A DNA stretch of 64,000 bases from Branchiostoma floridae. Lineage: Eukaryota > Chordata > Leptocardii > Amphioxiformes > Branchiostomatidae. Made by a program: the position numbers and the translations under genes. Shown piece by piece: positions 47,552-58,668 of the stretch. The stretch is taken from assembly GCF_000003815.2 (NCBI RefSeq), contig NC_049989.1:3717580-3781579 (forward strand). The letters run 5' to 3'. The notes under the pieces are model-generated. The model did not search any database. It saw nothing but the letters and a program-made list of their open reading frames with translations, and had not been told where the DNA came from. The first letter of the stretch is position 1; every line of letters begins with the position of its first letter.

Positions 47552-49498
47552 TGAGGAATGGAAAAGCTTACGGAACAAACTACAAGCAAAAATCCGACAT
47601 GCGAGACAGAACTTCTACAGTAGCAAGGTACAGAACTTAAGACGACATGACCCAGCCAACTGGCACAAGGACATTAAGACGATGGCAAACATTGGCAAAT
47701 CCAACCCAGTAATCCACATCGACGGAGTCGCTCCAGACAACAGCAAAGCTACTGCCGACGCCATCAATGCCAACCTGAGTAAAATAACACAGTCATTACC
47801 CCCTCTGGATATCAGCCACCTGCCCGCATTCCTACCTGCACCACAACCACCACAGGTGGAAGTATGGGAGATGTACGACAGGTTGCAGAAGGTACGTGTG
47901 CGGAAGGCGGCCGGCCCGGACAACATCACGGGGCGGTTGATAAGGGAATTTGCATATGAACTCAGCCAGCCACTGACGCGCATCCTGAACACATCCCTGC
48001 ACGAAGGCCGTGTTCCCAGAGAATGGCGGGAAGCAACAGTCATTCCCATCCCCAAAACAAAACCCCCGACTGTGGAAGATCTCCGACCAGTCTCCCTAAC
48101 CTCTATATTAGCAAAGGTGTGCGAAGGATTTGTAGCCAAGTGGACATTGTCAGACATCATCCCCAACATCGATCCTAAACAGTTTGGCGGACTACCTGGG
48201 AAATCAACAACACATTGCCTGGTGGATATTCTAAACCACCTCAGTTCTACCTCGGACCGGAGAGGAACACTCAGCAGCATTGTTCTTACCGATTTCTCCA
48301 AGGCGTTCGATCGCGTTGAACACACGACCGCGATAACAAGGCTGCTGGAGTTAGGCTGTAGACCCTCCCTGATCCCTTGGATATGTAACTTCCTCACTGA
48401 GAGGCGACAACGTGTCTTGTACCAGGGTTCCCATTCAGTATGGGAGGTACTTACCTGCGGTTTGCCACAGGGCACTGTTCTGGCACCAATCATTTTCATA
48501 GCCATGATTAACAGCGCCGCCAAAGGTACACGATCGGAAAACTGGAAGTTCGTGGACGATCTTTCAATGATTGAAAGCAGACTCGTACATGAAACATCAC
48601 TCCTGCAGCAAGACCTCAATGCCCTAGAACAGTGGACTTCCGACAGTCACATGAAGCTGCACCCCAAAAAATGCATGGTTATGCATGTATGGTTCACAAA
48701 AGTTCCACCTCCCCTTCCAACGTTGTACATTGATGGTCACCCCCTTCAGCAAGTCACCTCCGCCAAACTGTTAGGGGTGATAGTGCAGTCCGACCTGAAA
48801 TGGAAAGGCCACGTGAACCACATCATCAGTCAGAGTAGCAGACGACTCTTCCTCCTACGCCACCTCAAAAGGTTCAAACTCTCTGTACCAGACCTGGTGA
48901 CTGTGTACACAACCTACGTGCGTCCTCTGTGCGAGTATGCCTGCCCTGTGTGGAGTCCTGGGCTTACATCAACCCAAACAGCCCAGATAGAGAACATTCA
49001 GCGCCGTGCTTGTCGTATAATCCTCGGTAGATGCTATACAAGGTACTCGGAAGCATGCAATCAACTGGGGCTACCAACTCTCCAGCAAAGACGTGAACAG
49101 CTTACTGTCAAATTCGGCCGCACCTTGTTGCAATCCAGAACATTCAGACAGTGGCTTCCACCAACCCGAGGTGAAACCAGTGGGCGACTCACTAGATCAC
49201 ACGACAAGCTGACCACTATCAATGCCAGAACAGAGCGATATAAGAACAGTACAATTCCGCACATCGTCAGACTACTGAACTCATAGACTGCGTTGTTTTT
49301 ACCATATGCGTTGATTTTATCGCTCAATCAAATATGTAAATTTTAGATATTTTAATACGCTGACAAATATGAATGATTTTAAATGTCCGTGTAAAGTTTG
49401 TTATGGTACGTTGATGTATGTACAAGAGCAATTCAGGGCCTAGTGTTAGCGCCCTGCCATTCTGTACATGTTGAGCACCAAATAAAACCATTATTAAT
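47552..49498 (+). mobile_element. 5'-truncated non-LTR retrotransposon (jockey/CR1-like)
   Basis: The insert starts directly after the mariner's right TA duplication, inside the protein frame. It covers the reverse-transcriptase ORF to its stop (49286), then about 210 bases of 3' UTR ending near AATAAAACCATTATTAATGA. Truncation at the 5' end is the rule for target-primed reverse transcription. At both edges the host sequence is the 115-bp array, whose phase is kept across the insertion apart from about 2-3 missing bases. Confidence 0.88.
47553..49286 (+). CDS. Reverse transcriptase ORF of non-LTR retrotransposon, 5'-truncated but open
   Basis: The frame is open from the truncation point at 47553 for 577 codons; the first Met is at 47682 (534 codons from there). 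In order it has the RT N-terminal region (AAGPDNITGRLIREFAYELS, LRPVSLTSILAKVCE), QFGGLPGKST, the first catalytic Asp box (IVLTDFSKAFDRVEH), GLPQGTVLAPIIF, and the second catalytic box as FVDD rather than the usual YADD. Then come the thumb-like KLLGVIVQSDLKW and a C-terminal segment with YVRPLCEYACPVWSP and IQRRACRIILG. These features place it among jockey/CR1/Rex1-type elements; the exact clade is unsure. No endonuclease domain remains. It keeps all RT aspartates and has no stop or frameshift, so the copy is fairly young. A fragment of a close relative lies antisense at 42.8 kb. Confidence 0.92.
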   Translation, partial: EEWKSLRNKLQAKIRHARQNFYSSKVQNLRRHDPANWHKDIKTMANIGKSNPVIHIDGVAPDNSKATADAINANLSKITQSLPPLDISHLPAFLPAPQPPQVEVWEMYDRLQKVRVRKAAGPDNITGRLIREFAYELSQPLTRILNTSLHEGRVPREWREATVIPIPKTKPPTVEDLRPVSLTSILAKVCEGFVAKWTLSDIIPNIDPKQFGGLPGKSTTHCLVDILNHLSSTSDRRGTLSSIVLTDFSKAFDRVEHTTAITRLLELGCRPSLIPWICNFLTERRQRVLYQGSHSVWEVLTCGLPQGTVLAPIIFIAMINSAAKGTRSENWKFVDDLSMIESRLVHETSLLQQDLNALEQWTSDSHMKLHPKKCMVMHVWFTKVPPPLPTLYIDGHPLQQVTSAKLLGVIVQSDLKWKGHVNHIISQSSRRLFLLRHLKRFKLSVPDLVTVYTTYVRPLCEYACPVWSPGLTSTQTAQIENIQRRACRIILGRCYTRYSEACNQLGLPTLQQRREQLTVKFGRTLLQSRTFRQWLPPTRGETSGRLTRSHDKLTTINARTERYKNSTIPHIVRLLNS

Positions 49499-50400
49499 GA
49501 GCTAAACGGGGGAGGTCTCCCCTAGTTCGCTTAAACTGCGCGGATTCAAAGATTAAACATGTCGTATGTTCAACAGAAATACGCAACATTTCCTATACGT
49601 CTTGACAACATTTAAGCTAAACGGGGGAGGTCTCCCCTAGTTCGCTTAAACTGCGCGGATTCAAAGATTAAACTTGTTGTATGTTTTACAGAAATACGCA
49701 ACATTTCATATACGTCTTGACAATATATAATCTAAACGGGAGAGGTCTCCCCTAGTTCGCTTAAACTGCGCGGATTCAAAGAGTAAACTTGTTGTATGTT
49801 TTAGAAATACACAACATTTCATATACGTCTTGACAACATTTAAGCTAAACGGGGGTGGTCTCCCGAAGTTCGCTTAAACTGCGAGGATTCAAAAATTAAA
49901 CTTGTTGTATGTTTTACAGAAATACGCAACATTTCATATACGTTTTGGCAGCATATAAGCTAAACGGGGGAGGTCTCCCCTAGTTCGCTTAAACTGCGCG
50001 GATTCAAAGATTAAACATGTCGTATGTTCAAAACAAATACGCAACATTTCATATACGTTTTGGCAACATATAAGCTAAACGGGGGAGGTCTCCCCTAGTT
50101 CGCTTAAACTGCGCGGATTCAAAGAATAAACATGTCGTATGTTCAAATGAAATACGCAACATTTCATATACGTCTTGGCAAATATATTAACGGGGGAGGT
50201 CTTCCCTTCTTTGCGTAAATGACGGTTCGAAATAAATTATATATATGGCATCCTTTGGTCAATATTGACCATGGTATACGCAACATTTCATATAACGTAA
50301 AATAGCGCATATAAGCTTACCGTGAGAGGTTCTCCCCTGTTCGAATTAAACCTTGCGCACAGAAAGTTTGAATACGTCAAATGTTTTCGGAATAGCTAAA
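49499..50400. repeat. 115-bp tandem array, right part
   Basis: The unit marker recurs near 49538, 49653, 49768, 49881, 49996 and 50111, then decays through one or two diverged units to about 50400 (GGTTCTCCCCTGTTCG, TTGAATACGTC). The units are the same as at 46.5-46.97 kb, including the GGGAGGTCTCCC hairpin word. Confidence 0.9.
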
Positions 50401-51409
50401 AAACACAGAAGATTATTGTATTTGACTTTGTATTGTATTGTATCTGTATTTGCTGAGGTATAAACATAACATTTTGTACCAGAAAGCGCAATAATTTTCA
50501 GTTTTGACTGTAAATCTTGCCACTGTTATAAAACAGATGACGCAATGTTTTATCTAACACCAGACAAAGGCTTATTACATTTGACTTAGCCGGTTAATAT
50601 GTATTTTGTGACAGATCTAGAGAAACGGTATTTGTCCGTTTTGACAGAAAATATTTTTGAGACATTTAAGTTGACTTTTCGGCATACTAAAATACATGTA
50701 AAATTCACGTAAAGAAACACAACAGATTAAGTTAGATTTACAAACGCTGAAATCTTCCGTAAATACCAAATGTATGTTTCCGATGCCTTTGATAGATCTT
50801 AAAATCTGCTGAAATATTTCTCCGCCTTTAAGGGCTTTATACGTATCTCTAAAACTTTGCTTAAAAAGTTGTTTTCGTGCTGTGTATGATCCACTGCTTT
50901 AATTGAGGCCACAATTTCTGCTATGTAGACCATATTGGAATACTCGTTACTCGAAAGCTGACACATAAATTACTAAAGCGTGTTTCCAGTTTGTGGTCGT
51001 ATTGTAATCTAATAACCAAGCAAAACTATATGCAGACTTGCTCATATCCATATTTTATTGGGAAGCTATGTGTTGGATGAAATAACAAGTTTATTGCAGA
51101 TTCATGCCCGTCGGCTAATTTGACATGAAAAAACATTTGATGATCGTACTCGTAAACAAGCATAAAGGGAAACATAACGCTAACATGTAAAACAAACAGT
51201 AAAGTTTAACTACGTTGCCAGTCTGTAACAAGATTCTAGACTTTTTTTTATTACTGCGGGATTGACTTGGTCGATCATTGAAAACTGTGGAAAGTAACAA
51301 GAATGTATTTTGAGTTGTTCTATAACTCTATATGTTGTCACGGTTGCCCATTTATCATCGTTGGTATCTTGCTTCAACTTGTATGTTTTTCGGGTCGGAG
51401 AAGCATGTC
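50401..51409. other. AT-rich spacer, no gene recognised
   Basis: No supported exon, RNA gene or repeat unit. The sequence separates the 115-bp array from a degenerate minisatellite. Confidence 0.5.
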
Positions 51410-52460
51410 TACAATGCCATCCCTGTTGATGAAGTAGGCCAGACATGCCGTACCCGTTTGGGTCAACCAAACATGGTTGTAATGCTGGCCGTGGTGCTAA
51501 ACTAGGTCATGCCGTATCTTATTAGGGCGAAAGATATGGACGAAAACAAGTATGAAGTGCTGACAATGGTGCTAAACTAGGCTAAACATGCCAAACATCT
51601 CGTTTGGGTAAAACATGTCTGCAATAATGGTCGTATTCGTGTCAATCAAATGTGTTTGTAGTACTGTCAATGATTTGCCAAGCGTACCGTATTTTGACAG
51701 ATATGTTTATATGGTGCTGGACTCGGTCAAAAACACGGCCAAATAAACAATGATTACCATGGTGCTTAACTGAACCAAATGTGCCGTATCTTATTTGGGC
51801 CAAACAAACATGGACCAACAAAACAAGTTTAGAGTGCTGTCCATTGGGATGAACGATAGGTCAAACATGCCGCATCTGGTTCATACCAAACAAACATGTT
51901 TGCAATTTTATGCTGGTCATTGTGCTGAACTTGGCAACATATTCCGTGTCTTCTTCCTGACAAACATGCCCACAAAACAAGTTTGCAGTGCTGTCCATGG
52001 TGCTGAAGTAGGTCAAACATGCCGTATCTTGTCCATGCCAAACAATTATGTTTGCACTTGCTGATCATTTTGCTTAACCAGGCAAAACATGCCGTGTGTT
52101 GTTCATGTCAAGCAAAAGTGGTTGCAATGATATATGTTCAGGTCTAGATGATGATATTTCACTTTTAATCAAGTTTGCAGTGCTTGCCATGGTGCTGAAG
52201 CAGGCCAAACAGGCCGTATTTTCTCCATGACAAACAATTATGTTTGGAATTGTTGGTCATTGTTCTGGACTGGGCAAAACATACCGTGTCTTCTTCACAA
52301 ACAAAGACCCCCCCCCCCACACACACACATAAGACAAGTTTGCAATGCTACCCAAGGTGGTGAAGCAGGCAAAAACAAGCCGTGTCTCACCCAACAAACA
52401 TGTTTGCAGTTGTTGGATGAACCAGTACTAGAGCTGAACCCCCAAAAAATGTTATCTTGT
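51410..52460. repeat. Degenerate minisatellite, unit about 65-95 bp
   Basis: The words CAAACATGCCGTATCTT, CCAAACAAACATG, AAGTTTGCAGTGCTG and ATGGTGCTGAA(C/G) recur in this order about a dozen times with variable spacing. Short open frames on both strands are by-products of the repeat. A C-run and (CA)n lie at about 52308-52330. Confidence 0.8.
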
Positions 52461-52502
52461 TGGGGTTGGGAAACGCTTACATACAAGCTCGTTTGATTCT
52501 GG

Positions 52503-52680
52503 CTGTTCTGTATCTGTATCTATGTAGCCTGTATAACCGCCCTTCGGCGTATAAACACACCAGCTTCTGTATCTGTATCTATGTAGCTGGTATAACCGCC
52601 CTTCGAAGTAACGCCAGCTTTATATGCAAGCGGCGCGGCAGCAGTTGGTGAACACTGAATGACCCGTCACACCTACTTTT
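52503..52680 (+). repeat. Dispersed repeat (TATCTGTATCTATGTAGC family), partly duplicated
   Basis: CTGTATCTGTATCTATGTAG occurs twice about 60 bases apart (52505 and 52565), each followed by TATAACCGCCCTTCG and a CCAGCTT block. The second continues into GCAAGCGGCGCGGCAGCAG. Related copies lie at 54.53 kb (same strand) and 19.9 kb (opposite strand). Confidence 0.6.
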
Positions 52681-53162
52681 TTTGCATTTTGCACATCTAT
52701 CTGCGAGTATTCCATAAAACTATCCCGCGAAGCTACCCCGACTGTTAGTTGTGCTGTTGATTTGCAGGCTCCCCGCAGTGTAGTTGTGCTTTAATAGTCA
52801 TATGAAGTGAACACCTCAGAGTGCCATATGTTGGCTGTATAATAAGTACTCCAATATACGACTTAATCCACTTCATACAAGACGCATGTCCTCCTTCAGA
52901 TGATTTTCGACAAGCCAAGCCTCAACTGTGCTGTAATGTAACTATAATCATGTTAGCACATATTTCTACATGCAAGTGTTATCAATTTCTCATTATGAGA
53001 GTGTCGGGAAAAGTTGTTTAAATGCAAGATTCCACCACGTTTGACAATGTCTTTGCGCATTATTTAGATAAATGTTAAGTGAAAGGTTACCAGTCGAAAA
53101 TCATCAAACAGATAAGTACCTTACATTAGATTGAATTTGTGTTGAAATAGAAGAAATAATTA

Positions 53163-53340
53163 CAGTCAAACCTGTATTAGGGGCCACCTCTACAGAGGGG
53201 CCACCTGTCCATAGTGGCCACTTTTTGTCGGTCCCTTGGGTATTTTATCTACAAGTTGCCACCTCTACACAGAGGCCACCTGTCTATAGTGGCCAAATTT
53301 GTCCGGTCCCTTGAGTGGCCGCTATAGACAGGTTTGACTG
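53163..53340. mobile_element. 178-bp mariner-type MITE
   Basis: The termini CAGTCAAACCTGT and ACAGGTTTGACTG are exact inverted repeats, flanked by TA (53161-53162 and 53341-53342). The interior is two direct repeats of about 80 bp sharing GGCCACCTCTACA, CCACCTGTC and TAGTGGCCA. TIRs of this form with a TA duplication are typical of Tc1/mariner-derived short elements. Confidence 0.8.
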
Positions 53341-53342
53341 TA

Positions 53343-54530
53343 GTTAAATAGTTACGGCAAGTCCAATGCATGGTGATTTAGATTTGTAATTCAATCACGT
53401 AAGCACATATTTCTACTTGCAATTGTTATCAATTTCTCATTAAGACACTGTCGGTAAAAGGTGTTTACATGACAGATTCTGTGAAAATAATCTTCACGTT
53501 GTTCAGATTCTGATTGTTTAATTTCAGGCTGCCTTTGTAGATATAACTCGGATTTCACTCCCAGCACTTCCAGCAGAGAGAATATTAATTTCATCAATGC
53601 GGCAAAGACTCAAAGCTATGTTTTCCTCCATGTTGTTACAGCTAGGGATTAATTAGTCAAATTGGTATTCTGCATTAGCCATCAGCTCTTGTTGTCTCCG
53701 AGCCATCTGCAGATAGCTCGACATGATTAATTCTGATTTGTCTGCTTGATATTCTGCTTAATTGGGCAGTGTTCAAACAGGCTTAACAGATGTTACGCAC
53801 AGATGGAGCAGTTTTTATTGCTGCTCTACAATGTAGTCATTACATGATGCGTGAGGCGGACTCTCACAATCTTGTTGATGAAATGGAATTAATTTGAAGA
53901 CCGCTGATTGGCTCTCATCATCACTTTCTTGATGACCCAACCCCTTAAAACTGAGTGTTTTCACGAAAAGTTCTGACTCCGCAGTCCATGTAGTTTTATC
54001 ATCACTACTGGGTCCTCTAAAGAAGCCAACGAGCCCTTCGTAATTAGTCGTCGAATGCAGGGCCGATGAAGAGGTCCTAAAACAGCACCTAAAAGCCTCT
54101 ACAGCGCACCTCTGCCCTCTCGTTGTATGAATTGGCCATATGCATTTGCCATATCACGGTCCGTCAGTCAAATATTAGTCCCCTGGGTGTCCGTGCTACA
54201 GATGCATAGATACTCTGCCTGCTAGCGGACGTACGGACGTCATTTGGCACGTGAACTGTATCACCTATCTTTGTACAAGTGACGTTTCTGCGACAATCTG
54301 AGATTATCCGTGCGTCATTTCGGAAGTTGCATATTACTGGAATTATCCTGGGTGCCTGCGGGGCTGATGGATAACGGTGGGAGGTGGGAGGACTCACAAG
54401 GGAGGGATGCGCAGCGTGATCCGGGCAGAGATTGATCGAAGTTCACTCTGTATATCATTGGTAGGAAACTGTTGGGAGTGTCTTCAGGTGTTATTTTTTT
54501 TAACATATGTGCGACCAGGTTATTGCTTTG
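53343..54530. other. Intergenic DNA, no gene recognised
   Basis: Words near 53397-53470 (AAGCACATATTTCTAC, TTATCAATTTCTCATTA) repeat those at about 52955-53000 on the far side of the MITE, so an older duplication underlies this stretch. No exon is supported. Confidence 0.45.
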
Positions 54531-54660
54531 AATTTTGTATCTGTATAGCCGGTTCGAGTACTATTACGGCCTTTCAGCGTAACACACCAGCTTTGCAGGC
54601 GCGCGGCAGGGCAGAATGAACGACCTACCACACATAAACTTCGCAAATCTTGTTTAGAGC
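54531..54660 (+). repeat. Dispersed repeat (TATCTGTAT...AGCCGGT family), third copy
   Basis: TTGTATCTGTATAGCCGGTT is followed by an imperfect CGGCCTTTCAGCGTAACACACC and GCAGGCGCGCGGCAG, the same block order as at 52.5 kb and, inverted, at 19.9 kb. Confidence 0.5.
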
Positions 54661-57600
54661 AGACTTGTGAGGACATCCCTACTGTATGTGTCGTATGGAA
54701 ACACACAGTGTCGTCCCTTCCGCCGCTTGTACGGTTGACAGGTGCCTTAAGCTTGTCAAAACTTTTTAGATTGCCAGGAGAACCTTGGATGACCGGTCTT
54801 TGTTGTACATACCAACTTTCACGGTGCATGTCGATATAACTGGACTGATGTTATAGGATCTAGTTGGTGTGTAATAAAGTATAAAACTTGTCGCCCCCTG
54901 TGGCACTAGCGTGTGAGGCAAGTGTTCAATCAGGACGAAGACGCCACCAGTCTGGGGTTTTCGCTACGACACATACATAAGGTCAGCACCCTGTCAGGAT
55001 ACTCCTCGGCAACGTTAGATGCATCGGACTCAGAGAGGATCGGGTGGGAGTTTAAAATTGGCTGAAGGACAAAAGGACACTTTCAATGTTTTATCTGGCG
55101 GATTTGCGTTCTTATCTTCCTAGATAGAGTGATGTCCAGAGATTTTAGTCTAGATCTAGACGATATTTCGCTTTTGATCAGTCAAAGTCTGTCATGATTC
55201 CAGCCACACACTCGTCGTGCATGAAATCTATCGGAAATCAGAAGTTATGATTTCTGAAGTACGGTTTTAAAGCTGCCACCATAACTGACACTTTTGATGC
55301 ATCTGCCAATTCTATTCTGAATAAATAGCTGACGAATACTTCATCGATCTGGAGTAGGCAAAAAGATTCTCGATCCTTTGATGGAGTGAGACAGCGTAGA
55401 GTTGTCATTACGAGTGAAATCTGGCGCGTTTCGTGAACACGTTTTTATCGATTTACAAACTTGACTTGTTATTACATCTGGCGTCGCCGTCAACCCGTTC
55501 ATTAATCGGGAATATGAAACGGTGTTCATCGACTTGTAGGCCTGACTGGAGAACATTATCATTATATCTGACATTTACAATTGACTTGTGCAATATTTGG
55601 GGACATGGAGAGATCTTCGCCAGCAAAAGTAAATCAAGCGTCGCCTGTTGATACGAAATTTTACTGACAAGCTATAAGCTGGTACTGGTGTCATCGACCT
55701 TAACAATGGCGCGATTCCCTATCAACAATTCATGGTCTACACCTAAGCAAATACATGTTTTAAAAGCTTTATTGTAAAGTAACAATAATTAGATACATTG
55801 TGACATTTACATGTACAGCTTCATGACTAAATTCTCAACTACTACAGATATACTTTTTAAGTTACGTGCTTGTACAAGCATTTGACAGTATTTCTCTTTG
55901 CTTTTACCATATAATACATGCATGCACATACTAAAGCGTCACTTGGTATCAAAACAATCTGAGTGTGAAATTCATGTCTCAAACAGCAAATGTTGTTGTA
56001 TCAGATCTAGATATATGTGTATATGTTAGATGAAATGCACACTGCGTACTTACTATGGTCGTTTTGTGTGCGGAAATGTTTCAGGTCAGACCATTTGTGT
56101 TGTAGATTGAAGCATGTTCAACTTGATAATACGGTATCTAAAACCGCGTTGATTTGCCATACTCTTCAACGGGATTATTCAGTTCCTGACTACCCATTAC
56201 CTATATCAAGAAGATCTAGATGACCTTACCGCATCAATTTATATTTAGCTGTGTATGACCCTCCTTTAATGGTGTGCAGTTTCGATTTCCAATATATAAA
56301 GTAGCTATCTCCATGCATCATTTGTGTCCCATCTAAAGCACCGCCCATAAACAAATAGTTCCTACCATGGGAATATTTGCAATCGGACAGCATTTTGTCA
56401 GCTAACAAGTGACCGTGTCGTCGTGACCATTGAAGACACACTCCTGATGTTTCTCCATCGGCCTTTATTGGCCTGACACGGGCATCTTACCATTCGATTT
56501 TTTCTGGTACAGAGAAGAAGTAACTTGAAAGCAAGTGACAGCAGTGACGGATGTTCTCAATACTGTAGGAATGACTTGGCTGCCCAAGCGAGTCCCCCCA
56601 TAACACACAGGCACACTTCCGTCGCCATGGACCATCCCAAACCTAATAACGCCTCTACTCTCCATTGGGTCCCTGGTAATTGAAGCGTTGTACCGGAGGA
56701 AATAGTCTTGCGGTATCGTAGAGTTTCGTCTTGTAGGAAAAGTCGAACTGTATAATCTGACATCATTGTAAAGATTCAATGTTGTTAATTGTTGGAAATA
56801 CCAATGATGATCGTTAAAAACAAAACGATTCTCTTTCCGATGCTTGCTCTCTGTTGAGCTAGTTGACAAGTTTCACCGATTTTTTTCATTGCTGTACGCT
56901 CGGTCAATCAAGCTGCCATCTTCTATTAAAGCACACACATCATGTACAGGATACATCCCGTAGCTTAGGGCTAAAGCCTGATGTGTGAGCTGCCTGGAAT
57001 AAATATGGGTTCAACATCCTGACAGAGTAACAACCGAGGCGCCTCCACCCCTTCTCATTAATCCATTACAAGATTACAAGCCTTAGCCGAGTGTTAGAAG
57101 AGTGGAATAATCAATGGACTGTGCGTTGGATGACACACTAGCGGTAGAGTCTTCTCACTTCCTCTACTCTGTTTCACCTCCATACCACTAGGGTGGCGAC
57201 CACGCTGAGACCGAACGATTTGACAGGTCGCCCAACAAATTTCTTTGGTAACAAAATCTTCTTACCCTTTGTGTGATTTTCATTTTTTTCTTAGTTATAC
57301 GGTTATATTTTGCATGAAATTTCAGTTGCAAAGCTATGGGTTCACAAATCTGATTATCTAAGTTTTGCGAGGTCACATCGCGATCGCTGTCCAGCAAGCG
57401 GCCTGTAATCTTGACATAATAGCCTCTAAAGCTATACAAAGGACGTTTGAGTCAATTTCAGATGCTTTCGTTGTGTGCAAATGGGCCAGTAGGTTGGGAA
57501 GACAGCAATTTTTCCAAGTAATTCAAATTTATTACAAACATCCCTGACAAACCCTTGCGGTGATTTGGAAAGGATCCTCTACTCTAAATAATGTGCCAAG

Positions 57601-57726
57601 TTACTTCGAATAATGAAAATAAATGTCACCTGCATTACACATGAGAACATCAAACGATGTCATTTGTCATGCTTGTCGACATGGGTGTTGCTAACCCACT
57701 TTTCTAGAGAGTTTTTTTTTTATTTG
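54661..57726. other. Intergenic DNA, no convincing gene
   Basis: Two minus-strand frames (56465-56869 and 56226-56441) lie side by side with donor-like GTAAG at their ends, but they are in different frames with no intron-sized gap, and no family is recognised. Nothing else stands out. Confidence 0.4.
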
Positions 57727-57978
57727 CTTTTGGACAGACGAGGACAATGTGGCACTGCACGCAAGTTTTTGTAACTTAACAGTGCCACATACACAGTACA
57801 GACAGAAGGTAAAGATAGTCTTTTACCTCCCCGACCGAAGTCAGGTACCTATTTTTACACCTGGGTGAATTGAGGAGGGTCGTATAAATTGCCTTTCCGA
57901 AGGGCACAACGTCGGGGCCACGGCGGGTATCGAACTCGGGACCTCTACATTCCGTTACAGTCACGCCACGCCCGACGC
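57727..57978 (-). repeat. tRNA-derived SINE, family 1, copy 3
   Basis: The minus-strand B box GAGTTCGATACC (complement of 57926-57937) is intact. About 25 bases between A and B boxes seen in the 17.7-kb copy are missing. The body blocks GACCGAAGTCAGGTACC and AGGGCACAACGTCGGGG are well kept. The tail (ACAATGTGGCACTGCACGCA, AGTGCCACATACACAGTACA) matches the 17.7-kb copy closely. Confidence 0.75.
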
Positions 57979-58570
57979 CGAGAGGTTTTTTGAGAGGTTA
58001 TGACGTCATCAAATGTTTAAGTCTGATACTTGCATGTCAAAGGTATGTTATATATAGTTGTTTGAAACTCATGTTGGAAACAGTTCTAACATTAACTGAA
58101 CCATGTAGTTAATCATTGAATGTGAGATGCCAATACTAATATCTAGTGTTTATGATTATAATGAACAAGTAATGGCACAAAGCGTCAGAGATATATAAAT
58201 ACTTTCAAGCTAGGATAGAAAGTAAGAAATGTTTTTGAAGAAGAAAAAAAATCAAGCCGAAGTTTTGTAGGTCAATCTGATTCTGCCTGATACCGTCCCC
58301 AGGTGATCGGATAAACGTGTTGATAACAAGTCCGATACTTGTGAACAAAGTGCACGTCCGCAGGCGATAAAGTAACCTGACAAGCCTGTGGGTCTCAGTA
58401 TGTCGACACATAAACCTTCTAACCAGTCTCGTCGTCCGATGTCATGTCATGACACACACACATGATATATGTGCATGGCACAGACATGCCAGACTGAGCT
58501 TGACCATTGTCGGAATTTTAAGCTAAATTCAAAACTTAGCATACACAAGAACTAAAAGCTTGCTTTTAGC
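57979..58570. other. Intergenic DNA, no gene recognised
   Basis: No exon or repeat was identified in this stretch between the SINE and the CT/TA microsatellite. Confidence 0.5.
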
Positions 58571-58575
58571 CTCTC

Positions 58576-58667
<92 letters not shown>
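58571..58667. repeat. Compound (CT)n-(TA)n microsatellite
   Basis: About 50 bases of CT/CTGT repeats pass directly into about 47 bases of TA repeats. Length is likely polymorphic and may be misestimated in the assembly. Confidence 0.95.

Positions 58668-58668
<1 letters not shown>

Noticed and set aside
47615-48619. 334-codon minus-strand frame opposite the retrotransposon
   Set aside because: It is an antisense shadow of the RT gene; the plus-strand frame explains the conservation.
44398-52460. CRISPR-like array
   Set aside because: The units are contiguous long monomers without unique spacers, and the genome is animal.
56226-56869. Adjacent minus-strand frames with donor-like GTAAG ends
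   Set aside because: Different frames with only about 20 bases between them, no acceptor-donor order that joins them, and no family recognised.
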